From assembly GCA_910588135.1 (NCBI GenBank), contig CAJUOT010000016.1, positions 1-49,519 on the forward strand: DNA of 49,519 nucleotides. The letters are read 5' to 3'. Every line of letters begins with the position of its first letter. Positions within the stretch are counted from its first letter, which is position 1. The translations under genes were made by a program, and so were the position numbers. Shown here in pieces: positions 15,648-22,388 of the stretch. The DNA is from an uncultured Oscillospiraceae bacterium (GTDB lineage: Bacteria > Bacillota > Clostridia > Oscillospirales > Oscillospiraceae). The notes beneath the pieces are model-generated. The model was given only the letters and a program-made list of their open reading frames with translations, was not told the DNA's origin and searched no databases.

Positions 15648-16970
15648 ATGCCCGCCCCTCTGTATGACGCCCTGCGGGCGCTGGCGGAAACCCGCCCCCT
15701 GCGGCTGGATATGCCCGGGCATCACGGCGCGCCCCTGCCGGGGGGATTCCCCTGGCCCGCCGGGATCGACTTTACGGAAAACGGGCGCACCGGCAACCTG
15801 TTCGGGGAGGAGCCGGACGCCATCCAGGCGGCGGAAGCCCTCTGGGCCGCCCGGTTCGGCTTTGACTCCTGCCTGTTTCTCACCGGGGGCTCCACCCAGG
15901 GCATCCACACGGCGCTGGCCCTGCTGGCGGGGACGGGCGGGGCGGTGGCCCTGGACCGGGGGAGCCACCGATCCGAATTCAACGCCCTGGCCCTGCTGGA
16001 CCTGACCCCCCATTTTCTCCCCCGGCCCTGGCTGGAGGAGGAGGGGATCACCGGCCCCATTTCGCCGGAGACGGTGGAGCAGACCCTGGCCGCCCACCCC
16101 GAAATCAAAACCGTCTGTATCACTTCCCCCACTTATTACGGCGTGTTGTCAGATATCCCCGCCATTGCGGCGGTGTGCCACGCCCGCGGGGCCAGGCTGA
16201 TGGTGGACGGCGCCCACGGGGCCCACCTGCCCTTCCTGGGCTATGAGGGCTGCCGGGCCGCCGACGTGGTGGTCATGTCCGCCCACAAGACCCTCCCCGC
16301 GCCGGGGCAGTCCGCCCTGCTCTTTGCCAACGGCTTTTCCCTGGCCCAGCTCCAGCGCTGGGGCTCGGTATATGGCAGCTCCTCCCCCTCCTATGTCCTC
16401 ATGGCGGCGCTGGACCACCTCCGGGACTATATGGAGGGGGAGGGCGCGGCCCGCTGCCGGGAGGCCGCCCGCTTTGTGGGGACGCTGCGGGCCCGCCTCC
16501 CCGCCCTGCGGGAGCGGGACGGGCTGGCGCTGGACCCCGTCCGGCTCACCCTCACCAGCCCGGACGGGTTCGGTCTGGCGGAAGCCCTGCGGCAGCGGGG
16601 CATATACCCCGAGATGGCGGACGCGGGCCACGCCGTGTGCATCTGCACCTGCGCCGACGGACCGGAACAGTTTGACCGGCTGGAACGGGCGCTGGGCGAA
16701 ACGTCCCTCTCCGGCCCCTGCGCCCCCATACCCGCTCCGCCGCCCCCGCCTGCCGCCGCCCTCACCCCCCGGCAGGCCCTGTTTGCCCCCCGGGAATCCG
16801 TCCCCCTGGCGGACGGCGCGGGGCGGGTCTGCGCCTGCCAGATCGCGCCCTATCCCCCCGGCGTGCCGGTGGTCGCCCCCGGCGAGCGAATTGAAAAAAA
16901 ATATCTGGCCTATTTGGGGCAGATAGGATATAATAAGGAATACTGTGATGTGATCCTGAGGGAGGCGTAA
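15648..16970 (+). CDS. PLP-dependent Orn/Lys/Arg decarboxylase-like protein (YaaO type)
   Basis: Fold-type I PLP enzyme of 440 residues. Visible are the N-terminal L-D-M-P-G-H-H-G motif of the family, the phosphate-binding T-G-G-S-T-Q-G, V-D-G-A-H-G-A-H with the ring-contacting Asp, and the PLP lysine in S-A-H-K-T-L-P (near residue 215). It is shorter than B. subtilis YaaO/SpeA and has a Pro/Ala-rich stretch (I-P-A-P-P-P-P-P-A-A-A) between core and C-terminal domain. As in B. subtilis it precedes darA and holB, but tmk and yaaR are absent. The substrate could be lysine, arginine or another amino acid. Confidence 0.88.
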   Translation: MPAPLYDALRALAETRPLRLDMPGHHGAPLPGGFPWPAGIDFTENGRTGNLFGEEPDAIQAAEALWAARFGFDSCLFLTGGSTQGIHTALALLAGTGGAVALDRGSHRSEFNALALLDLTPHFLPRPWLEEEGITGPISPETVEQTLAAHPEIKTVCITSPTYYGVLSDIPAIAAVCHARGARLMVDGAHGAHLPFLGYEGCRAADVVVMSAHKTLPAPGQSALLFANGFSLAQLQRWGSVYGSSSPSYVLMAALDHLRDYMEGEGAARCREAARFVGTLRARLPALRERDGLALDPVRLTLTSPDGFGLAEALRQRGIYPEMADAGHAVCICTCADGPEQFDRLERALGETSLSGPCAPIPAPPPPPAAALTPRQALFAPRESVPLADGAGRVCACQIAPYPPGVPVVAPGERIEKKYLAYLGQIGYNKEYCDVILREA

Positions 16971-16974
16971 CTCC

Positions 16975-17298
16975 ATGAAGCTGGTCATCGCCATCATCAA
17001 CCGCGACGATTCCACCGCCGTCACCCAGAGCCTGAACAAAAACGGCTTCTCCTCCACCCGCCTGTCCACCACCGGCGCCTTTTTGCTGGCGGGCAACGTC
17101 ACGCTGCTCATCGGCGTGAAGGACGAGCAGGTGCAGGCCGTCATCGACCTGATCCGTCAATGCTCCCACAGCCGCAAGCAGATGGTCCCCGCCCTCACGG
17201 AAGCCAGCTACGGCTTCATGCCGGTCATGCCGGTGGAGGTCACCGTGGGCGGCGCCACCGTGTTTGTGGTGGACGTGGAGCGGTTTGAGCGGCTATGA
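16975..17298 (+). CDS. darA: Cyclic-di-AMP receptor DarA (PstA/YaaQ), PII-like
   Basis: A 107-residue PII-like protein that binds cyclic di-AMP as a trimer; its downstream target is unknown. It shows the family start M-K-L-V-I-A-I-I-N-R-D-D, the N-G-F-S-S-T-R-L-S-T-T-G-A-F-L stretch that contributes to ligand binding, and the V-G-G-A-T-V-F-V-V-D-V-E-R-F end. GGGAGG lies at 16961-16966. Its stop overlaps the holB start (ATGA at 17295-17298). Conserved in this place in Firmicutes. Confidence 0.96.
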   Translation: MKLVIAIINRDDSTAVTQSLNKNGFSSTRLSTTGAFLLAGNVTLLIGVKDEQVQAVIDLIRQCSHSRKQMVPALTEASYGFMPVMPVEVTVGGATVFVVDVERFERL

Positions 17299-18041
17299 CC
17301 GGCCTGCCCCACCCCCTGTCCCACGCCTACCTCATCACCGGCGGGAGCGGGGCCAGCCGCGCCGCCTTTGCCAAGCGGATGGCGGCGGCCTACCTGTGCG
17401 CCGGGGAGCGCCCGCCCTGCGGCCAGTGCCGCGCCTGCCGGAAGGTGGCGGCGGACGCCCATCCCGACGTGCGCTGCACCGCCCCCGCCCCGGACAAGCG
17501 GGAGATCGCCGTGGACCAGATCCGCTCCCTGCGCGCCGACGCTTACGTCCGCCCCAACGAGGGCAGGCGCAAGGTGTATGTCATCGACCCGGCGGATTCC
17601 ATGAACCCCGCCGCCCAGAACGCGCTGCTCAAGGTGCTGGAGGACGGCCCGGCCTACGCCGCGTTCCTGCTCCCGGCGGAAAACCCCGGCCTGCTGCTGG
17701 ACACGGTGCGCTCCCGGTGCGAGCTGCTCACCCTTCCCCCGGAGCATCCGGAGCCTGACCCGGAGACGCAGGAGCGGGCCGCCGCCCTGGCCGCGCTTCT
17801 GCTGGACGGGGACGAGCTGGCCCTGGCCCAGGCCCTGGTGGGGCTGGAGCTGGAGCGGCCCAAGGGGGATCAGCTGGACGCCCTGCTGGGCGCGGTGCAG
17901 GAGCAGGTGTCCCGCTCGCTGCCCCAAAACCCCCGGCGGGGCGCGCAGGTGCTCTCCGCGCTGAAGGCCGCCCGGGAAAACGCGGTGTACCGCCCCGGCG
18001 CGGGGCACACCCTGGGGCAGATCATAACCCGGTTGTTTTAG
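17295..18041 (+). CDS. holB: DNA polymerase III delta' subunit
   Basis: Clamp-loader subunit of the replicase, 248 residues. It has S-H-A-Y-L-I-T-G-G-S-G-A in the degenerate P-loop, a zinc module C-G-Q-C-R-A-C, P-N-E-G-R-R-K-V-Y-V-I, and the delta' landmark M-N-P-A-A-Q-N-A-L-L-K-V-L-E-D followed by S-R-C. The P-loop lacks the usual GKT/S, so no ATP binding is expected, as known for delta'. The C-terminal domain is short compared with about 330 residues in B. subtilis. Overlaps darA by 4 nt. Confidence 0.93.
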   Translation: MTGLPHPLSHAYLITGGSGASRAAFAKRMAAAYLCAGERPPCGQCRACRKVAADAHPDVRCTAPAPDKREIAVDQIRSLRADAYVRPNEGRRKVYVIDPADSMNPAAQNALLKVLEDGPAYAAFLLPAENPGLLLDTVRSRCELLTLPPEHPEPDPETQERAAALAALLLDGDELALAQALVGLELERPKGDQLDALLGAVQEQVSRSLPQNPRRGAQVLSALKAARENAVYRPGAGHTLGQIITRLF

Positions 18042-18059
18042 CGCCGTTCTTTTTAGAAA

Positions 18060-18262
18060 CCGAAAAAGCCCCTTTGGAAAGGGGCGCTGCTTGCCGGTGG
18101 CAAGCGTCCAGCGCCGACCGAGCCGAAGGCGAGACCTCCGCCCGAAGAGCGGTGGGGATTGTCCCCTTGAAGCAGGGGTGGCAATCCCCCGCCCTCGCTT
18201 CGCTCGGGCACCCCCTTTCCAAAGGGGGCCTGAAGGGCGGTGGGGATTGCAGGGGCAGGCAG
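18060..18262. repeat. Hairpin-rich dispersed element D
   Basis: About 200 nt between holB and ricT, bounded by related arms CCCCTTTGGAAAGGGG (18070-18085) and CCCCTTTCCAAAGGGG (about 18212-18227). Inside are short stem-loops (GCTTGCC-GGT-GGCAAGC, TCGCTTCGCTCGG) and two copies of GGTGGGGATTG (about 18149 and 18239). The layout is like family C with different sequence. It would be transcribed in the operon. Confidence 0.6.
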
Positions 18263-18292
18263 ACTATATTTTTAGACACGGAGGATATCCCA

Positions 18293-19495
18293 ATGACGGA
18301 AATCATCAGCGTCCGGTTCCGGCCGGGCGGCAAGCAATACTACTTCGACCCCGCCGGCCTGTCGGTGGCGGAGGGCCAGGGCGTCATCGTGGAGACGGGC
18401 AAGGGCCTGGAATACGGCTCCTGTGTGCGCCGCAACTGCCTGGTGGAGGACAGCGCGGTGGTCCAGCCCCTGCGCCCCGTGCTCCGGCTGGCCACGGAGC
18501 GGGACGAGAAGCAGGTGCGGGACAACCGGGCCAAGGAGAAGGAGGCCCTGGCCGTCTGCCAGCGGCTGGTGGAGCGCCATGGCCTGGACATGAAGCTGGT
18601 CCAGGTGGAATACAGCTTCGACGGCAGCAAGATCATCTTCTTCTTCACCTCCGACGGCCGGGTGGACTTCCGCGCCCTGGTGAAGGACCTGGCCGGCATT
18701 TTCCGGGCCCGCATCGAGCTGCGCCAGATCGGCGTGCGGGACGAGGCGCGGATGCTGGGCGGCTTCGGCATCTGCGGCAAGCCCTTCTGCTGCGCCCAGT
18801 TTTTGGACGAGTTCCAGCCCGTGTCCATCAAGATGGCCAAAACCCAGAACCTGTCGCTGAACCCCACCAAGATCTCGGGCACCTGCGGGCGGCTGATGTG
18901 CTGCCTCAAATATGAGCAGGGGGCCTATGAGGACGCGGTGAAGCGCTGCCCCAAGCAGGAGTCCCTGGTGGAGTGCCCCGACGGGGTGGGCACGGTGTCC
19001 TCCGTCAACCTTCTCAAGGAACAGGTGAAGGTGCGGCTGGAGGACTCCACCGAGCAGCCCAAGAGCTATCTCACCGGCGAGGTCCGGGTGGTGCGCCACG
19101 GCAAGGGCAAGCGCCCCGAGGGGTATGAGCCCCCATCCAAGGCGGAGCTGGAGCGCCTGCGCACCCAGGAGGGGGAGCAGCTGCGCTCCGGACGCGGGGG
19201 GCTGGAGGGCCCCTCCGACCTGGGCTCCGTGCTGGACCGCTACCTGGGCGACGCCGGCCAGCACAAGCAGCCCGACGGCCAGAAGCAGGGGGGCCGCCGC
19301 AGCCGGGGGAAGTCCGCCCAGAACCAGCCCCGGCAGGAAAAGCCCCAGCACCAGACCCAGAAGCAGGCCCAGCCCAAGCCCGCCCCCCAGCGGGAGGGGC
19401 AGCCGCCCGCCGGGGCCGGCCACAAGCGCCGCTACCGCCCCCACCACCGCCGCAAGCCCGGCGGGGGCCAGGGCGCCCAGCCGCCCCAGGCATAA
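18293..19495 (+). CDS. ricT: RicT/YaaT stage 0 sporulation regulator with long basic tail
   Basis: Component of the RicAFT complex, which in B. subtilis carries 4Fe-4S clusters and affects Spo0A phosphorylation, competence, and RNase Y-dependent mRNA maturation. The conserved core (residues 1-265) ends in the PSP1 domain with the cysteine patches F-G-I-C-G-K-P-F-C-C and T-C-G-R-L-M-C-C-L-K-Y-E. Beyond it is a Gln/Lys/Arg/Pro/Gly-rich tail of roughly 120 residues absent from the B. subtilis protein (about 275 aa). The tail is basic enough to bind RNA (inference). Start 18293 behind GGAGG (18280-18284). ricA and ricF are not in the window. Confidence 0.95.
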   Translation: MTEIISVRFRPGGKQYYFDPAGLSVAEGQGVIVETGKGLEYGSCVRRNCLVEDSAVVQPLRPVLRLATERDEKQVRDNRAKEKEALAVCQRLVERHGLDMKLVQVEYSFDGSKIIFFFTSDGRVDFRALVKDLAGIFRARIELRQIGVRDEARMLGGFGICGKPFCCAQFLDEFQPVSIKMAKTQNLSLNPTKISGTCGRLMCCLKYEQGAYEDAVKRCPKQESLVECPDGVGTVSSVNLLKEQVKVRLEDSTEQPKSYLTGEVRVVRHGKGKRPEGYEPPSKAELERLRTQEGEQLRSGRGGLEGPSDLGSVLDRYLGDAGQHKQPDGQKQGGRRSRGKSAQNQPRQEKPQHQTQKQAQPKPAPQREGQPPAGAGHKRRYRPHHRRKPGGGQGAQPPQA

Positions 19496-19500
19496 GCCTG

Positions 19501-19529
19501 AAAACCGCCGCGCCGCGGCGGTTTTTTTG
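19501..19529 (+). terminator. Rho-independent terminator after ricT
   Basis: AACCGCCGCG-CCG-CGGCGGTT stem followed by a T7 run, starting 6 nt after the ricT stop. It separates the replication/ric operon from the sigma/serpin pair. Confidence 0.92.
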
Positions 19530-19648
19530 TCCAAAACGCAACCATCCGCCCCGCCCCGGGGTGTTATGATTGACAGGCGGCCCGCCCTGTCACGGCCGGG
19601 GCAGGGCGGGCAGGCCGCGTATGCGGCACAGGAGAGGAGGTGACGGCC

Positions 19649-20119
19649 TTGACACAGGAGCAGCGCACCCAGATGGTGGAGCGCTGGGGCAATCTGGTCT
19701 GGCGGCTGGCCCTGGCCCGCACCGCCAGCGTCCCCGACGCGGAGGATGTGTTTCAGGAGGTTTTCCTGCGCTATTTCCGCCATGAGGACCGGTTCCAGTC
19801 CGACGAGCACCGCAAGGCCTGGTTCATCCGCTGCACGGTGAACCGCTGCAAAAGCCTGCTGTCCTCCCCCTGGCGGCGGCGCACCGTCCCGCTGGAGACC
19901 GCGGAGGAGGTGGGCGTGGAGGACGATTACCGCGAGGTGTACGCCGCGGTGCTCTCTCTGCCCGCCAAATACCGGGCCGTCATCCACCTGCACTATTTCG
20001 AAGGCCTGTCGGTGGCCGAAATGGCCGAAGCGCTGGACATGCCGGAGGGCACCGTCAAATCCCAGCTCAGCCGGGGCCGGGCCCTCCTTCGGGATATGCT
20101 TGAGGAGGTCGAGCTATGA
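19649..20119 (+). CDS. ECF-type RNA polymerase sigma factor
   Basis: A 156-residue sigma-70-family ECF factor. Region 2 spans about residues 10-75 (W-G-N-L-V-W-R-L-A, then D-A-E-D-V-F-Q-E-V-F-L-R-Y-F for core binding and -10 recognition). Region 4 spans about 100-150 (L-P-A-K-Y-R-A-V-I-H-L-H-Y-F-E-G-L-S-V, then G-T-V-K-S-Q-L-S-R-G-R for -35 recognition). The start is TTG 19649, 8 nt after the perfect AGGAGGTGA Shine-Dalgarno (19635-19643); a GTG at 19640 lies inside that sequence. The stop overlaps the serpin start by 4 nt, so the two are translationally coupled, the usual layout of sigma and its membrane anti-sigma factor. Confidence 0.93.
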   Translation: MTQEQRTQMVERWGNLVWRLALARTASVPDAEDVFQEVFLRYFRHEDRFQSDEHRKAWFIRCTVNRCKSLLSSPWRRRTVPLETAEEVGVEDDYREVYAAVLSLPAKYRAVIHLHYFEGLSVAEMAEALDMPEGTVKSQLSRGRALLRDMLEEVEL

Positions 20120-21681
20120 AACGATATCAAAAGGCAAACGAGGGCATTCAGGCCCCCGAAGAATTGAAGGAACGGGCCGCCCGCCCCGCTGGGAAGCGCT
20201 CTTACACCCGCTGGGCCGGGGCGGTGGCGGCGGTGCTGGCGGTGGCCATCCTGGGAGGGGCCGCCCTGTGGCCCGGGCGCGCCAACCAGCCCGCCGCCCT
20301 CTCTGAGGACGGCCCCGGCCCCAGGATCGCCGTACTGCCGGACACATACCGTTCCTGCGCCCTGTCCCTGGCCGCCTACCCGGAGATGCACTCCTACCCC
20401 CGGCAGGACGACTTTTACTCCGGCGAAAACGTGGACTGGGAAAAGGCCAACAGCGCGTACAACGACGCCTATGACGCCTGGCGGAAGGATATGACCGCCC
20501 TGCGTACCAACGCAGACTACACCGGGCTGCTGGACGGCTTCATCTCCCGCTCCACCGCCCAGTTCCTTACGGGCGCGGGGGAGGAAAACCGGGTCTACTC
20601 CCCCCTCAACGTCTACATGGCCCTGGCCATGCTGGCGGAGACCGCCGGGGACAGCTCCCGGGCCCAGATTCTAGACCTCTTGCAGGTGGATTCCATCGAG
20701 GCGCTCCGCACCCGCGCCGCCGCCCTGTGGCGGGACCATTACCGGGACGACAGGGTGGTCACCTCCATCCTGGGCAGCTCCCTGTGGCTGCGGGACGATT
20801 TCACCTACAGCCAGGAGGTGATGGACACCCTGGCGGCGGACTACTACGCCTCCTCCTTCTCCGGCAAAATGGGGAGCGAGGCGTACAATCAGGCCCTGCG
20901 GGACTGGCTGAACGCCCAGACCGGCGGGCTTCTGGCGGAGCAGGCGGCAGGGCTAGAAATGAGCCCGGACACGGTGCTGGCCCTGGCCTCCACCATCTAT
21001 TTCAAGGCCGCCTGGAACAGCGAGTTCAACAAGGAGCGCACCGAGACGGACCGATTCCACGCCTTGGCTGGCGACGTGGACGCGGATTTCATGCACAAGA
21101 CCCTGGAGGACACCTACTACTGGGGGGACCGCTTTGCCGCCGTCCAGCTCCATTTTCAGCAGGGCGGCAGCCTGTGGCTGATTCTGCCCGACGAGGGGGT
21201 CAGCGTGGACGAGCTGCTCCAGAGCGGCGAGGCCATGGAGTTCCTGTTGGCGGACAAATGCGGACAGTGGGATGAGACCGCCCAGAAAACCACAGGCGCG
21301 TGGTCCGGCCAGAAGCACCTCCAGATCAACCTGTCCATGCCCAGGTTCGACGTGTCCTCCGACCTGGACCTGATCGACGGCCTGAAGCAGCTGGGCGTCA
21401 CCGACGTGTTTGACATGAACGCGTCCAACTTCGACCCCCTGGAGGCCAGCACCGACGACCCGCTGTACGTGGGCAAGGCCCAGCACGCCGCCCGGGTGAC
21501 GGTGGACGAGGAGGGCTGCGAGGCGGCGGCCTACACCGTGACGATGGTATATGGCACCACCGCCATGGCGCCCCCCGACGAGGAGGTGGACTTCGTGCTG
21601 GACCGGCCCTTCCTCTTCGCCGTCACCGGGGAAAGCGGACTGCCGCTGTTCACCGGGGTGGTGAATCAGCCCAACGGGTGA
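20116..21681 (+). CDS. Membrane-anchored serpin with anti-sigma-like N-terminus
   Basis: Serpin-family protease inhibitor of 521 residues. Residues 1-33 are a charged cytoplasmic tail (M-K-R-Y-Q-K-A-N-E-G-I-Q-A-P-E-E-L-K), of the kind seen at the start of ECF anti-sigma factors. Residues 34-52 are a membrane span. After a linker of about 90 residues the serpin domain covers about 140-521. The hinge E-E-G-C-E-A-A-A-Y at 465-473 fits an inhibitory reactive-centre loop with small residues at P12-P10; the bait region is around V-Y-G-T-T-A-M. The signature F-V-L-D-R-P-F-L-F is at 493-501. Serpins from gut Clostridia (siropins of Eubacterium siraeum) inhibit host elastases. Here the domain faces outside the cell and is co-translated with an ECF sigma factor. 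Confidence 0.92.
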   Translation: MKRYQKANEGIQAPEELKERAARPAGKRSYTRWAGAVAAVLAVAILGGAALWPGRANQPAALSEDGPGPRIAVLPDTYRSCALSLAAYPEMHSYPRQDDFYSGENVDWEKANSAYNDAYDAWRKDMTALRTNADYTGLLDGFISRSTAQFLTGAGEENRVYSPLNVYMALAMLAETAGDSSRAQILDLLQVDSIEALRTRAAALWRDHYRDDRVVTSILGSSLWLRDDFTYSQEVMDTLAADYYASSFSGKMGSEAYNQALRDWLNAQTGGLLAEQAAGLEMSPDTVLALASTIYFKAAWNSEFNKERTETDRFHALAGDVDADFMHKTLEDTYYWGDRFAAVQLHFQQGGSLWLILPDEGVSVDELLQSGEAMEFLLADKCGQWDETAQKTTGAWSGQKHLQINLSMPRFDVSSDLDLIDGLKQLGVTDVFDMNASNFDPLEASTDDPLYVGKAQHAARVTVDEEGCEAAAYTVTMVYGTTAMAPPDEEVDFVLDRPFLFAVTGESGLPLFTGVVNQPNG

Positions 21682-21688
21682 TATAACG

Positions 21689-21718
21689 AAACCCCTCCCT
21701 GGAACCAGGGAGGGGTTT
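21689..21718 (+). terminator. Terminator-like hairpin after the serpin gene
   Basis: Perfect 12-bp stem AAACCCCTCCCT / AGGGAGGGGTTT with a GGAACC loop, 7 nt after the stop. The U tract is weak. Confidence 0.75.
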
Positions 21719-21723
21719 GCTAT

Positions 21724-21990
21724 ACCTATCGCGGCAGGGCCCGCCCCTGCGGGGGCGTTACTTTCTCTCTCGCGAGAGAAAGTAACCAAAGAGCGCGCTT
21801 AAGGGGGGAGCCGCCGGTTCGGCTTCGAGCGCAAAGAACGCGCTCTCGCTCACAGGCGCCTCCCCCCTTAAGAATCCCCCGGTCAAGGTCAAGGACACTT
21901 CCCCGGGCGGCGGGTAATTGAGTCCGGCTATTGCGGGTGACGAATGGGTGCCGCTTCGATTTCCGGCCCACAGGGGCCTGCGTGGGCAAT
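21724..21990 (+). repeat. Dispersed repeat family A, copy A2
   Basis: Opens with a GC-rich hairpin (GCCCGCCCCTGCGGGGGCG), then TTACTTTCTCTC-TCG-CGAGAG and AAAGTAACC, then CAAAGAGCGCGCTTAAGG. A long-range stem pairs CTTAAGGGGGGAG with CTCCCCCCTTAAG. It continues through TGACGAATGGGTGCCGCTTC to TTTCCGGCCCACAGGGGCC (21959-21977). Together with A3 it occupies most of the 707-nt gap 21682-22388; 21991-22149 is GC-rich with no recognisable content. Confidence 0.8.
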
Positions 21991-22149
21991 GGATTGAACG
22001 TGGGCGGCACTCCTGATCGCGCCTGGGTTTCCGCGGCATATGGCAGCGGGGGCGGTAAAGCGCCAACCGCGCGCGGTGCGCCGAAACCGCCCCGGGGCAC
22101 TCGGTGCGCCGCCCAGGCGCGGGATGTGGGCCCCGCCCCTGTCAATGCC

Positions 22150-22386
22150 GCGCCCACGGGCGGCAGCAAAAACAGGGGGACACCAGTCCCGGCCCCCACG
22201 CGCCGGAAGGGTATGCGCCCGCTTCCCGTATAGGGCTCCCCCGTAAAACCGGGGGATTCTTAAGGGGGAGGCCGACTATGGAAGCGGCCCGCCCTTTGGG
22301 CCGGTTCCATCCGGAGGCATCCCCCTTAAGTGTGTCTTTGCCTACTTTCTGCACAGGCAGAAAGTAGGTCGCCGAAGGCTCGACAG
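22150..22386 (-). repeat. Dispersed repeat family A, copy A3 (inverted relative to A2)
   Basis: Read on the minus strand: GGCGACCTACTTTCTGCCTG plus GCAGAAAGTAGGCAAAG (hairpin about 22352-22374), CACTTAAGGGGGATGCC, a GGCCCAAAGGGCGGGCC stem, CTCCCCCTTAAGAATCCCCC, and a CCCTTCCGGCGCG block shared with A4. It starts directly after the ileS stop. It is the most diverged copy. Confidence 0.7.
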
Positions 22387-22388
22387 CC

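Noticed and set aside
16975..17298. The DarA gene as an ordinary nitrogen PII (glnB/glnK)
   Set aside because: Its motifs (N-G-F-S-S-T-R-L-S-T-T-G) and its place before holB are those of the cyclic-di-AMP receptor family; no amtB or nitrogen genes are nearby.
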